A stretch of 64,000 nucleotides of DNA from Leptoclinus maculatus (Eukaryota > Chordata > Actinopteri > Perciformes > Stichaeidae), in the NCBI GenBank assembly GCA_032191485.1, contig JAVDOI010000003.1, positions 21,190,873 to 21,254,872 on the forward strand, read 5' to 3'. The notes beneath the pieces are model-generated. The model saw only the letters and a program-made list of their open reading frames with translations. It did not search any database and was not told where the DNA came from. Both the position numbers and the translations under genes were made by a program. This document shows positions 1 to 13,700 of this stretch, one piece after another. Within the stretch, counting starts at the first letter, position 1. The number at the start of each line of letters is the position of its first letter.

Positions 1-1234
1 TCACCTTTGACACAGTAAGTGAACTGTTGCGTCATTGAACCTGGCTGATCAAAGAGAGTGCACCAGCTTAATAAAATAGCTGCTCCCTTACAAAAGGGCT
101 GTGGGAACATCTGACCCTTTCCGGACTTCACCTGTGCACAAATCTCAGATTAATGATTTCAATTACTAAGGAGCCCCAGAAAAACAAAAAACAAGGTTTT
201 TTTCATAGACTGCACAAAGTCAATGGTACTTGTGCGAGGACACCTTTTGTATTTCTCTCCTGAATCTCTCTCTTAAATTTGTCCTGTGAGGCTTTTTTTT
301 GTACGAGAGGTCTAAGTTGGTTTTATTATACCTTTGTAAATGCACAAACTTGTAATAAATTGCTCATTTTGAGCATATCGGGAGGTGGTCAAGGAGAAAT
401 GGTAGTCATGGCCACCACTTGTGAATTTAGTTTTTGCTTGATAAAGGGAACATTGTAAATATGAGAAAAATTGTGAATGTAATTCATTTTCATAAGCGAG
501 TCATACGTGCCACTGAGGAACAAATCTATTCTTATGATTGGTTCTTGCTCTAGTGACTGCTGAGTGTTTCCTGGTTACTCTTGTGCTTTAATATGTAACT
601 GCATTGAAACAATCATCAAATAAAGTTAGGTTTAGTTTGACCTTTTCAAAAAACTATAACAATCAGTGCTCGCTGACCATTGTACACGACTTGTAGATAG
701 TTAGTCTCATGGCACACAAAGTACCATCTCCAGCTTTTTGTGGGGCAGAAGCTACAAACCTGTAATTCGATTTAAATTTGGCCCCTGGTTCTTTCGGTTT
801 AATGCAGGTGATGTCCTTGAGTTCCTGGAATAGTTCCTTTGGTGGAAAATGGGCAATAAATGTGTCTTGTTAAAGCTCGTTTTTAGCAGGATCTCATTTG
901 ACCCTCTGACTGTGATGCACTCGGCAAAGACAACATCCCATTATCTAGTGTTTTCATGTGGACGCTCGAGGGTCCTCGCACTATAGCAACACCGCAGCCG
1001 GTCTCCTGTTAACTTCCAATAAACTCACAACTGAGTCACAGCAGACATCTAAAAATCTGACTTTTCAACCAAATTTAACCCAGTTTGTTTTTTTACCTGC
1101 AAATCCCCTGATCAGTGCTGAGTGGTATCTGGTAAATTGACTGTCTGTGTGTTTGTCATGTAGCCTTTGTTGTTGTTGTTGTTTAAATCTGGATTTAATA
1201 TTTTAACCACAGTATTTCTCCCCCTCTACCACAG
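1..1234. other. upstream flank of esr2a, no gene identified
   Basis: AT-rich sequence without a recognisable coding exon. AATAAA-type hexamers occur near 353, 619, 855 and 1018, so part of this could be the 3' UTR of an unidentified upstream gene or an untranslated esr2a leader, but nothing decides between these. A pyrimidine tract followed by cag at 1231-1234 reads as a splice acceptor for the first coding exon, which implies at least one upstream non-coding esr2a exon that I cannot place. Confidence 0.4.
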
Positions 1235-1747
1235 GACTCGTCTTCACTAGAACATGCAATAGAGGAACCAGCTGCCCCATCATATTCATCATCACTGTGA
1301 AGGGTAGATTCCCTCTGACATGGCCTCCTCCCCCAGGCTGGATGCTGACCCGTCACCGCTGCTTCAGCTACAGGAGGTGGACTCCAGCAAATCCTCGGAG
1401 AGGCCGAGCTCTCTCGGACTCCCGCCCGCCGTGTACAGCCCTTCTCTGGGCATGGACAGCCAAACGGTCTGCATCCCCTCCCCGTACACGGACAGTAGCC
1501 ACGAGTACAACCACGGCCACGGACCTCTAACCTTCTACAGCCCGTCTGTGCTGAGCTATGCCAGGCCGCCCATCACTGACAGCCCGTCATCTCTGTGCTC
1601 CCCCCTTAGCCCATCAGCCTTCTGGCCCTCCAATAGCCACCCCAACATGCCCTCTATGACTCTGCGCTGCCCTCAGCCTCTCGTCTACAATGAACCCAGC
1701 CCACATGCACCCTGGCTGGAAGCCAAAACCCACAGCCTGGCCAGCAG
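1235..1747 (+). CDS. esr2a: esr2a exon with start codon (A/B domain)
   Basis: The acceptor is ctaccacag at 1226-1234. The ATG at 1320 sits in tgacATGG and opens the frame [20 protein letters not shown], which carries the [10 protein letters not shown] and VCIPSPY signatures of fish ER-beta. Coding ends at 1747 in phase 2 (AG), with donor gtaggt. 1235-1319 is 5' UTR. Reading through the donor would hit a stop at once (1749-1751). Confidence 0.9.
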
Positions 1748-4700
1748 GTAGGTTTACTGTCACTGATCCATGGATGGACAAAGTATAGCAATAACTATAA
1801 ATGATAATAAATTGTTTGGTGAGTGCCAGTTGGTGAGTGTGAGGGGAAAATGGTCAGAAATTGAAAACCTTCTGACATTACTTTTCTCTAAATGGACCTT
1901 GAGAAGCCAAGAAGCTTTGTCCCCCGGCTGTCATAAAACGTGTTTTGAGGCAAAAAGAAATGTGGCTTTGTGTTTGTATTGGAGTAGCCTAGAACTGTGC
2001 AGTCCAATCTAAGTATGTGTCCTGGCTTGGCTGCAATCTTCACTGAATTCTGCTGGTGTGTGCTTTTCATGTGCGACTAGTTCGTTGCAAGGCTTCCATA
2101 GTATCTTTAAAGGAGCTGTATTTGACACTCTGAGCATCAATATAGCATCAAACAACTATTTGCTATCTAAAGATATAGTGGGGTAATGTCTACATGAGCA
2201 GAGAATGAAGTCTCTATTCCTCTGTGCGTGTGTTGTTATCAAAGCGTCTCCTTGCTTTTTTTTGACATAGCCGGGCCGGCAGAGCATGCTTTTAGTGCAT
2301 GTGAGCATGTCCCACCGGTTAGCTCACGGCCGCCGCTCTGCGCTGTTCTCATACGGCGGTTACAGCTGATAACGCCGTCGTGACCGACAGCGGCGTTGTG
2401 GAAGCGTAGCGCCCACTCTCCAGTTCTCCCTCAGGTAAAAAACGGTCAGCTCCGTCAGCACTTTAGATGTAGTTAGTGCTGTTAGCGACGTTAGCTATGA
2501 GCTGCCGTCTCGCTGTAGGCATGTTGAGAGCATCAACATGCTTCCAATGTCACATCTCGTCACAAGTCAAAGTTATTATAATACCTAGATGAATAAATCG
2601 GGATTAATGAACATCAAACACAAAGTGAACTTCAACCACTAAAGATCAGCTAAAACCCGATTTTCAGCTTGTGCTAATGGGCTCATGACAAATGGTAGCA
2701 TGCAGAATCAAATCGTTGGATTTCCCAGTATTCTTGGACAAAGTATGGTTTAAGTATTCTTCAGCTAAAATGTCCATTGGATGATAGGAAAGCCACACAG
2801 TGAAATTGTTGGAGTTGGAACCATAGGCTGTATATAAGTGGATGTAGTCATTGGGAAGTCACTCATTGGTTTGTGGACTGCCGCTTATGAAGCCTCGAGT
2901 TCGGCGATTTCGCCGTCATCATCTTGGAATGCGGCCGTCTCCCATCTCGGCTTGTTTGCAACCGATGAACGGAAATGACCATATTTGTAGCAGTTGATTA
3001 GGGATTTATCTCTTGCTCCGTAGTTATACTTTATATTTAGTCATGATCTGTGCTACTGTACCAGTTGATAATCTTAATGCCACTGGCCATGGATGATGGA
3101 TATTTAAACACCTATTATTTTTCAGTGATGGAAGCTGTGCAGTTGACTGCTATGCGGTTGTGAAGACATTTTCAGAAAAGAGTAAACCTGTTGGAAGACT
3201 AATGACGGGTGGATGACAGGCTAAAATTCCAAAATGTCAAGTTGTCCCTTTTTTTCCCACATTTTTTTGTCTGTGTTTCTTCCTGCAGCTCCATCATCAG
3301 CTGTAACAAGCCGCTGGGGAAGAGATCCGGAGAAGGATTGGAAGGCGTGAACTCCTCCTCGTGTTCATCTGCAGCGGGGAAAGCCGACATGCACTTCTGC
3401 GCCGTGTGCCACGACTACGCCTCGGGGTACCACTACGGAGTGTGGTCCTGTGAGGGCTGCAAGGCTTTTTTCAAGAGGAGCATCCAAGGTATCGAGTCTT
3501 TCTGTCCGTGATTGTTCCCCGTCTATTCTCGCTCTGCTCCTCGAGTAATTCTGCAGTACGTCTTTTCTTTCCCCTCTTAGGGCACAATGACTACATCTGC
3601 CCCGCCACGAATCAATGCACTATCGACAAGAACCGACGTAAAAGCTGCCAGGCCTGCCGCCTCCGTAAATGCTACGAAGTGGGCATGATGAAGTGCGGTA
3701 GGTGCTCGCCTGTTTAATTGGGGTCCTTGATGTTTTGTCGTCTTGCAGCTCTGAAACGACTTCAAGTGCTGAAAGTGAAAAGGTGAAGAGTGTTACCTGT
3801 GTGCTCATTATGGCATTATGAACTTTGAGACTTCTGAAACCTCACAGGATGGGGAAACACTTAAATACCGATGTCTGATCATTTCTCAGGATGGATATAG
3901 AGATGCAGTACATTGTCTACTTCTAAGCTTGAATAGTAGTAAACATTTTAGCTATTATTTCTACATGGAAAGCGAGCTGAAAGTCAGGCTCTTTTTTCCA
4001 TTAGATACATGTAGCCAGCCACAGATTAGCGTAGTTTAGCATGAAGACTGAAAGCAGGGGAAAGCTGCTTCTCAGCCTCTGTTCAGATGTCACAAAATCC
4101 ACCTGCCCACATCTGTAAAACTCACTAGTTAACATGTTACATCTTGTTTTAATCAAAAATAACAACATCAGTTTCCAGGAGATCGTACCCGGTGGCAGAC
4201 AGACTACATGGTGGAAGCGTGAAGGCTTATATGGAACAGATTTAAACCCTGATGGTGTCATTATTCTATCGCTATTAAATTGTGCAAAGTTAAAACAAAA
4301 AGATCTTCTACTGCCACTTTATAAACACCGCAACAGAAACAATAAAACAAAACATTTTATGTCTGCAATTATTTTCTAGTCAAGAGTGCTGACGTCCAGA
4401 TTTTGCAATTTAAAAAAAATCCTCAAATTACCTCTCTCCTCGTAGATTTGTCTAGCTGATTCCAGACGGTGGCACTCTGCCCTTGAATGCAGCAACTTTG
4501 GCTGCACAGATTTCCAGGAAATTTTGGCTATCGCTATTTGTGAGAAGTAGTCTCTTGCCCTTGAGATTTGTCATATTTTATGTCACGACACATTGAGTTG
4601 TGTTGATTACTCTGTGAATCTGGTCTGACCTTGGTTGCAGCGGTGCTGGGAACCAGGCCTGTCCACGCATGTCTAAAGTGAGAAAAGAGTATTGATTTGT

Positions 4701-7700
4701 GTTTAGAGATGCCTTTGCTCGACTGAAGGCACCCAAACCAGCCACCAGAAGACCTCCCAGTGGTCCAGTATCCAATGCATCTACGTTTTTAAGAATCCTA
4801 GTGGATTTAGGTTTTGAAGCCGTTAGTAGCCACTGATGTGTGCTGCTGGACGTTAGAATGCAGTTTGAAGACATGAAGCATTGACTTCAACCGGAGGTTG
4901 CCCCCTGAACATGAAACGATGTCATCTTACATGCATCACATGTCTATTTCTCTTGCTGTCTTCATGCACCAGGTGTAAGGCGTGAACGCTGCAGCTATCG
5001 AGGAGCCCGACACCGCCGCGGTGGACTCCAGCCTCGGGATCACTCGGGCAGGGGTTTGGTCCGGGTGGGGCTGGGTTCTCGGGCCCAGCGGCACCTCCAC
5101 CTAGAGGCACCTCTCGCCCCGCTCAACCCACTCCCTCAGGCGAACCATGCGCACCACTCGGCCATGAGCCCAGAGGAGTTCATCTCCCGCATCATGGAGG
5201 CGGAGCCTCCGGAGATCTATCTCATGGAGGACCTGAAGAAGCCCTTCACCCAGGCCAGCATGATGATGTCCCTCACCAACCTGGCAGACAAAGAACTGGT
5301 GCTCATGATCAGCTGGGCTAAAAAGATCCCGGGTAAGATCCAAATCCCGTCTTGATATGAATCCTTATTTAGACCTGGACTTTACTAAGTCCAAGAACTT
5401 TTAATTCCGGTCCAGTTTACATGTAATCGAATGAAGACTGGAGGCTTTCTGTGCTGAGCAGAAGAGCCGCGACGAGGTTAAAGTTCAGGGTAAACATTAT
5501 GCTTCATTAGTTCGATGCCGATGATTCTCGGTCAGTGGAAGCAGTTTCACTTTGTCACCATCGACGACGTGTGGAAGTCGGGCTCGCTGAAAAATCCAGC
5601 AAACTAGACTCGATGTTATGGAGGTGAAAACAAAGCCGAGGCGACGGTAAACACAGCTTCCACTCATCGCTCATGTCGGTGTGTCAGATGTTGTGTGTGT
5701 GTGTGTGATGGTTGAATACACAAACAAATGGGATCACGGCTTCGTGGATAAACAGATAGAATCATCATTTACCTGTTTTCTATTCGCTTTAGTTTCATTT
5801 TTGATCAAACAACTAGTTTCCAGTCTTTGCGTTGTGTTTCTTTACTAAATGCACACAAGTTGAATTGATCTAATTGTTTGGGAATTGTTTTGAAGGGTTA
5901 TTTAGAAGAAAATCAAATACTGTATGTGGACATTTACAGTAAAGTCTTCATGTTTATTGTGTTGATGCGCTCATTACTGGTCATTTTCTGGATTCATGAC
6001 TTCACTGAAGGTAGCCTTAGTTAAATTGTGAGGTGAATTTTGCCTTAAATGCACAGTTTAAAATCTGCTCCTGAATCCAGGCAGGATGTGGATATGAAGG
6101 TTGTGTTTCATCTTGTGTGGTTTGTCTCCAGGCTTTGTAGAGCTGAGTCTAGCTGACCAGATCCACCTGCTGAAGTGCTGCTGGCTGGAGATCCTGATGT
6201 TGGGCCTGATCTGGAGGTCGGTGGATCATCCCGGGAAACTCATCTTCTCTCCGGACTTCAAACTCAACAGGTGAGACAGGCTTGGTGACATTCTTATAAG
6301 TATGTTGGATCATTTCTGATCTGCTCCTATGTTGTCATGATAAGTGCAGTACTGGTCCATATTAGAAGTAATTCAGCACGTTGTTATAAATGAAAATACA
6401 CAGCAGCATATAAAGGAGTAGCTTCAACTTGACCAGCTACAACATCAACATGTTTAGTTGTGATAATAATGTACAGTACAACACTTTGAGAACCCCTCTG
6501 CTTCACTTTAAGCACTTTACCTTTCATACATTTTAACATTATTTAATTGCTACTTTTTCTTATTTAAAGGAGCTTAATATTCTCACACACGACTGTGTTG
6601 GGAATCAGGAATGAACATCTGTCTCTAATAACAGTCTGCCTCATAAAAAGCCTGTTTCTCTCTTCCCTCCAGATGAATTAAAGGCTGACGCCTCTATTTC
6701 AGATTTTATTGGACTTGAACTGTTTTTTTCTAAATGTGAGTCTCGTGTGTGGCTGCCATGTTTGCCATAACAGCGCTGGTGGTTACAGTGTAATCTTAAA
6801 CCCGCATTGTTGCACTACGCTGAGTTGACAAGGTTCACTAAGACCTTGAAACGGTAAAGATATCAGCAACACTTTGCTGCAGGTATATCTCCGATTCTTC
6901 TGGACTGCTGGCTCATTTTCTTGCCAAAAAAATCTTTTATCACCCTTCCACAATGACCTTCAACTTTAGCCAGACAACAATTGACTCTTTCTGGCACTCC
7001 AGTTCACCCTTTGTATTCCTGGTCAACGCGCTGTAATCAGGCTGCCGCTTTACCAGCAGTTTGGATTTCCTCATGGCCCCTAGTGCAGTTAATCCTGTAA
7101 TTTGTCAGCAGGAGCAGCAGTTAATGAAAGGTGTGCAGAAAGGTGTGCAGCAGTGTGCGCGATCATATCAAACCTACACAAACGCGGGTGACATTTTCAA
7201 CAAATCCAACCGAAAGACCAAACCACCAGTGTGTTCGCTCGTCTCTCAATGCTTGATGACTTCCTGTCGCTGCCTGCTCTCAGCTCCAAGCCCATTGGTT
7301 CCTACTGAAGGTGTGACTCTTTATACTGTATACAGTATATTGTTTTCCTTTTTATTATTTCCTACAACAGCTGGACAGTTTGGTAGTTTGGCAGCGGCAA
7401 TACTTTGTGTGTGTGTGTGCGTACTCGGTCTTTTTTTTGTTGATCGTGATGGGAAAACAGAAAGTAGAGTGAGATAATAAGAGTAAATGTATTTGAGGAC
7501 AATAGAAAGTCTTTTTTTTTTCTTGACTGGTGCGATGACTTTTTCACGTTTGACCTTTCTTTCCCCACTGCCACGGAAACTATCACTACAGGCTTAGGTT
7601 AACCTTGATGTGTTTTCATAACACGGCCTTAGTATTCTCTGTTGAGAGGTTCCCCGTTAGCCTGCGGTAGCCCTTTCTCTTTGGAAAACATCCTGGATGC

Positions 7701-10700
7701 TAATCCATCCACTTACTCAACAAGAGACCGAAAGCAGAAAGTCCTTTTGTCTCATTTTCTTTCTCTAATCGGCTCATTCCTGCTGCAGAGCTTCTTTCTC
7801 TGTCACACATTCTTTCTCCTTCACGATTTCACTTAATTAGCCGCGTGCGGGATTTTTTTTCACTCGCGCACTCGTTTTTGAAAGACTTTTTCAGAGTGTT
7901 TCGGAGAAAGATGTCGCAGTGTGAATTACCTTCTGGTGTCTCTGTCAAGTCAGAGGTGCAAAGATTTGAGAGATAACGGGACCATAGTTACTGTCGTTGT
8001 AGCCAATCAACACTTCGGATATGGCTTTTGGGAACAGGTTTGATGAATCTTGAAGAAAGGATGCTTCGTCCCCAGACTCCAGTTCACCACATTAGCATCA
8101 CAGTTTGTAACGCCCGTGGTCCGATCCAGATCCTCCGAGTTTATTTTGCATCTTTGATGTGCTGTTCATTTATCAAAATAACAACTGCAGCAAAGCACTT
8201 ACGTCAGTTAGTTTGCTCTTTGTGCAAACTAATAATGTGTTATCAAGTGTATGATAACACACCTTCCAATCACGAAGTTGTAGAGTAGCGGCAAGTATGT
8301 TTAAAAAAAAAAAATGATGCAACCCATGAATCGAAGTGACCATATTTGGACTGAGGAGGAGTGACGTAGAGACGCTGTATACGGTTCTTGTAGAGACCTG
8401 TCAATCACAGTGTAGCCCCGCCCTAAAGCATACCCTGCTTTATGGTCTGTTTGACTCTAAATCAGGGGTCGCCAATAGGCGGACCGCGGTCCGGATCCGG
8501 ACCCAGACGCTGTCCTATCCGGACCCGGGCGTATAATTGATGGATAATTGAGAATTATACATTTTGGCTGAGCGCTTCTGTTTTAACCTGCGCAGCTTTT
8601 CTGGCCTTTACGGCACTCATTCAGCAGTTCAGGAAACACACCGACCAATTACATGCATTGTAAATAATCTCACGTGACGCTACTCAGCCAATCGAATGTT
8701 TATTCCAAAATGCATTGTGAGTCGAGTGAGATTACGCAGACAGGCGGGAGACGGAGCGAGAGCAGTGAGAGAGAAGCAGTGAGAGAAGTGAGTAAGTCGG
8801 AGAACAAAGTTAACATGGCGTGCTCTAAAAAGAGAAAGGTGGACCTCGAAAACAGCTTTAACAAAGAATGGACGGACTCGTATTTGTTCATTCTTCCTGC
8901 TGGCGCTACTAAACCACTCTGTCTCATATCCTCAGATACCGTGGCCATTATTCAAAGCGCCAATGTGAAACGCCACTACGAGACCAAACATACCCACTCC
9001 AATCCGAATTGAGGGCACAGAAAATAAACGATTTAAGAGCCCAATATGAACGTTCCACCAGAATATTAACAAATTCATTCACTGCCTAACAACGTGCTTA
9101 CGAATGTTCCCTGAAAGTTTCTTGGATTTTGGGTCAACATAAAAAGCCATTTACTGATGGAGAGGTTGTCAAGGAGTGCATGAGTGCAGTAGCTGGAACT
9201 TTACTTGAGGGGAAACAAAAAGAAGAGTTATGTGAAAAAATCAAGCAAATACCTGTCAGCAGCCTCAGCCACAAGGCTCATCTTTCTAAAATCAAGCACT
9301 TTCTTTTAAGATAAGTTTTTCAAAAGTTCTTTTTTGTGTATTTTATTTTTAGATGGAGCCATTATTTTACTTGAAATGAGAGAAGAACATTTATTTATGT
9401 ATTTCTATGTATTATTTATAATCCATCCAGTTAAATTTTGAAAACTGAGAATAATAATTGTTAAAATATAATTGATGTGTACTTTCTTTATTTGATTTGA
9501 CAGTTGTTGACTACACAGAGACGTTACTACTACTAGACTTCTTGAATATATATATATATATATATATGGCACTAAGTGGCGCAAGTTAGATATTATTGTA
9601 ATGTTCCGGACCTTTTGGAATTTTAATTGAAGACCCCTGTTATATTAGTTATATGTAGGTTAATGGCACACTTAGTTTCTTTAACAAATCAAACACAGTT
9701 AACACAAACTTTAGATTTATTAACGTTACCGCTTAACCACTTAACGATACTTACTATTTCTCTTCCCCATTGCTAACACCTGTCTGCTCTAAGCGCATCT
9801 AAGTCTCTCTATCTACACCTCAACACGTACACACTGACGTTAACGTTACGCACTTTCGCGACACTTCTGACCGAACAATGAATTAAATATAACAAAGATA
9901 GCGAGCTAGACTTGACCAACCGAGTGTTTGCTAGCTAACGAATGCTAACATGAACTAACTTTACATCACATAATCATGATGGCCAGAACATAATTTAAGA
10001 ACCCAGGCAGTTAAACAAAGAAGCTAGCTAACGTTAGCTATCCGACATCAGCTAGCAGACTCATTCATTCAACGTTAACCACTAACTCAGTTCTTCAGCT
10101 AACTAGCTTAATATGAGCTGATAGCTAATGTTAGCCAGATGGCTAGATACTGTTGGCAAACTATTTTAAGAGATATAATGTTAACGTTACTGTTAAGGCT
10201 ATAATATTAACAGGAGTCCAGCGCTGGCCTGGTTCTCTATTTACTTCTTACTGCGCATGTGCACCAAATAAGTTGCTGAATTCAGGTTTCAAAAGTAAAA
10301 CTTGTATTTAATATCAAATGCAATCTGAATTAACTATCGATAGTAAAATGCTCTCGAGAACAGAGACCACACACTCTCACCCTCTCAGGTCTCACATCAA
10401 AGGATGTTCTGTGGAGGGATCATGTAGGTCTGTGGGTCTGACCTCTGTTCCCTCAAACAAAGCTCTTTATACTGCAGAAAAGACAGGGGGGTCAAATCGT
10501 CATAAAAACTGCAGGTGAGCCAATCGGTGTTACTCAAACATTTGATCATCTTGGCCACTGTCTTGAACCAATCGATGCCTTGCTTTTATTTACAACCATT
10601 TGGCTGTACTCCGATTCCTCTCTCTCCAACAGCCCTTCCGGTGCCTTCACAGCTGGAGACGTCCTTTGAAGCTCATCTCTGCATTGTCCTCTCCGCATTC

Positions 10701-13700
10701 CTGCTGCCTTTTATGACTCTCTGTCTTCCTGTCTCCTATGCTCCTCACTACATGTCCCTGAATCTGACCCTATCTGACCTTTTATACTTCCTTTCTTACA
10801 GTGTTCAATACTTCAGTGTTTAATACTTTTATGGCTTATACATATAGCTTAATACATTCAATGTGTCAATATACTGTAATATAATATCCTCTATCTGTAA
10901 ACCTCCTGTAAACATAATACATCTCATAGATAAATATATTGCAACTCTTTAACCCATGGTAACATTCTTATTATTTTGACACTTCTATTCACCACAAGAG
11001 GTGCTAATCATCATACTAAACTAATTCTAAAATCCCACTAATTCTATCTTTAATACTGAAATCCTCCACATTACTCACTTAAATTAATCTTTACCGATAT
11101 CCAACCAGCTCTGTGTCATCACAGTGTGTGCAGACGTTCCCTCCGTACCGCCGGATGCCGGCTGATTTAATTTCAAGTCCATTTTCAGATCACTTATTCA
11201 TACATTAAATAAAAAATTGTATAAACTGAATTAAAAAAACATATTTTGCCGCGCTCAACAACACACACATGTGTGGGCTCCGTCCATTGTCATACTACAC
11301 ACGTGTGTGTTAAAAGGATACAGAAATTACACAAAATGTGTTAACATGCCCTTGACACAGCAGATGTGTTGAAAAAATGACACATTCCTTCTAAGAGTGT
11401 ACTTGCTACAATGCAAACGGTTTGTTCTTTCCCAACTAGGTACTATTGTACCTTTAAGAGCCAAATTCAGGTTACTCAGGCTCTCTCCTAGCCAAATTTT
11501 GTCCCCTGCGCAGCTGAGGATCCATACGGCTTGTGAAGTGTAAAGTGTGAGATCACAGAAGTCAATGTCAGGTTCAGGCTTGATGGGGTACGGGCTCGCC
11601 ATATTTTAAACTATTTGACCTTTAAATATTTTAAACTATTTAAATTTTAAACTTCACAAATTTCAAATTCTAAATTTTTAATTTCAACTTGGGCTCCGTT
11701 AGAAATAGATTTAACTGCGTCAGCTTTTCTGGCCTTTACGGCACTCATTCAGCAGTTCAGGAAACACACCGACCAATTACATGCATTGTAAATAATCTCA
11801 CGTGACGCTACTCAGCCAATCGAATGTTTATTCCAAAATGCATTGTGAGTCGAGTGAGATTACGCAGACAGGCGGGAGACGGAGCGAGAGCAGTGAGAGA
11901 GAAGCAGTGAGAGAAGTGAGTAAGTCGGAGAACAAAGTTAACATGGCGTGCTCTAAAAAGAGAAAGGTGGACCTCGAAAACAGCTTTAACAAAGAATGGA
12001 CGGACTCGTATTTGTTCATTCTTCCTGCTGGCGCTACTAAACCACTCTGTCTCATATGCTCAGATACCATGGCCATTATTCAAAGCGCCAATGTGAAACG
12101 CCACTACGAGACCAAACATACCCACTCCAATCCGAACTGAGGGCACAGAAAATAAACGATTTAAGAGCCCAATATGAACGTTCCACCAGAATATTAACAA
12201 ATTCATTCACTGCCTAACAACGTGCTTACGAATGTTCCCTGAAAGTTTCTTGGATTTTGGGTCAACATAAAAAGCCATTTACTGATGGAGAGGTTGTCAA
12301 GGAGTGCATGAGTGCAGTAGCTGGAACTTTACTTGAGGGGAAACAAAAAGAAGAGTTATGTGAAAAAATCAAGCAAATACCTGTCAGCAGCCTCAGCCAC
12401 AAGGCTCATCTTTCTAAAATCAAGCACTTTCTTTTAAGATAAGTTTTTCAAAAGTTCTTTTTTGTGTATTTTATTTTTAGATGGAGCCATTATTTTACTT
12501 GAAATGAGAGAAGAACATTTATTTATGTATTTCTATGTATTATTTATAATCCATCCAGTTAAATTTTGAAAACTGAGAATAATAATTGTTAAAATATAAT
12601 TGATGTGTACTTTCTTTATTTGATTTGACAGTTGTTGACTACACAGAGACGTTACTACTACTAGACTTCTTGAATATATATATATATATATATATATATG
12701 GCACTAAGTGGCGCAAGTTAGATATTATTGTAATGTTCCGGACCTTTTGGAATTTTAATTGAAGACCCCTGTTATATTAGTTATATGTAGGTTAATGGCA
12801 CACTTAGTTTCTTTAACAAATCAAACACAGTTAACACAAACTTTAGATTTATTAACGTTACCGCTTAACCACTTAACGATACTTACTATTTCTCTTCCCC
12901 ATTGCTAACACCTGTCTGCTCTAAGCGCATCTAAGTCTCTCTATCTACACCTCAACACGTACACACTGACGTTAACGTTACGCACTTTCGCGACACTTCT
13001 GACCGAACAATGAATTAAATATAACAAAGATAGCGAGCTAGACTTGACCAACCGAGTGTTTGCTAGCTAACGAATGCTAACATGAACTAACTTTACATCA
13101 CATAATCATGATGGCCAGAACATAATTTAAGAACCCAGGCAGTTAAACAAAGAAGCTAGCTAACGTTAGCTATCCGACATCAGCTAGCAGACTCATTCAT
13201 TCAACGTTAACCACTAACTCAGTTCTTCAGCTAACTAGCTTAATATGAGCTGATAGCTAATGTTAGCCAGATGGCTAGATACTGTTGGCAAACTATTTTA
13301 AGAGATATAATGTTAACGTTACTCACTTAAATTAATCTTTACCGATATCCAACCAGCTCTGTGTCATCACAGTGTGTGCAGACGTTCCCTCCGTACCGCC
13401 GGATGCCGGCTGATTTAATTTCAAGTCCATTTTCAGATCACTTATTCATACATTAAATAAAAAATTGTATAAACTGAATTAAAAAAACATATTTTGCCGC
13501 GCTCAACAACACACACATGTGTGGGCTCCGTCCATTGTCATACTACACACGTGTGTGTTAAAAGGATACAGAAATTACACAAAATGTGTTAACATGCCCT
13601 TGACACAGCAGATGTGTTGAAAAAATGACACATTCCTTCTAAGAGTGTACTTGCTACAATGCAAACGGTTTGTTCTTTCCCAACTAGGTACTATTGTACC

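Noticed and set aside
10318..10823. ORFs of 66 and 102 codons in the long spacer
   Set aside because: No start context, similarity or splice structure; they lie within the segment deleted from the other spacers without visible consequence.
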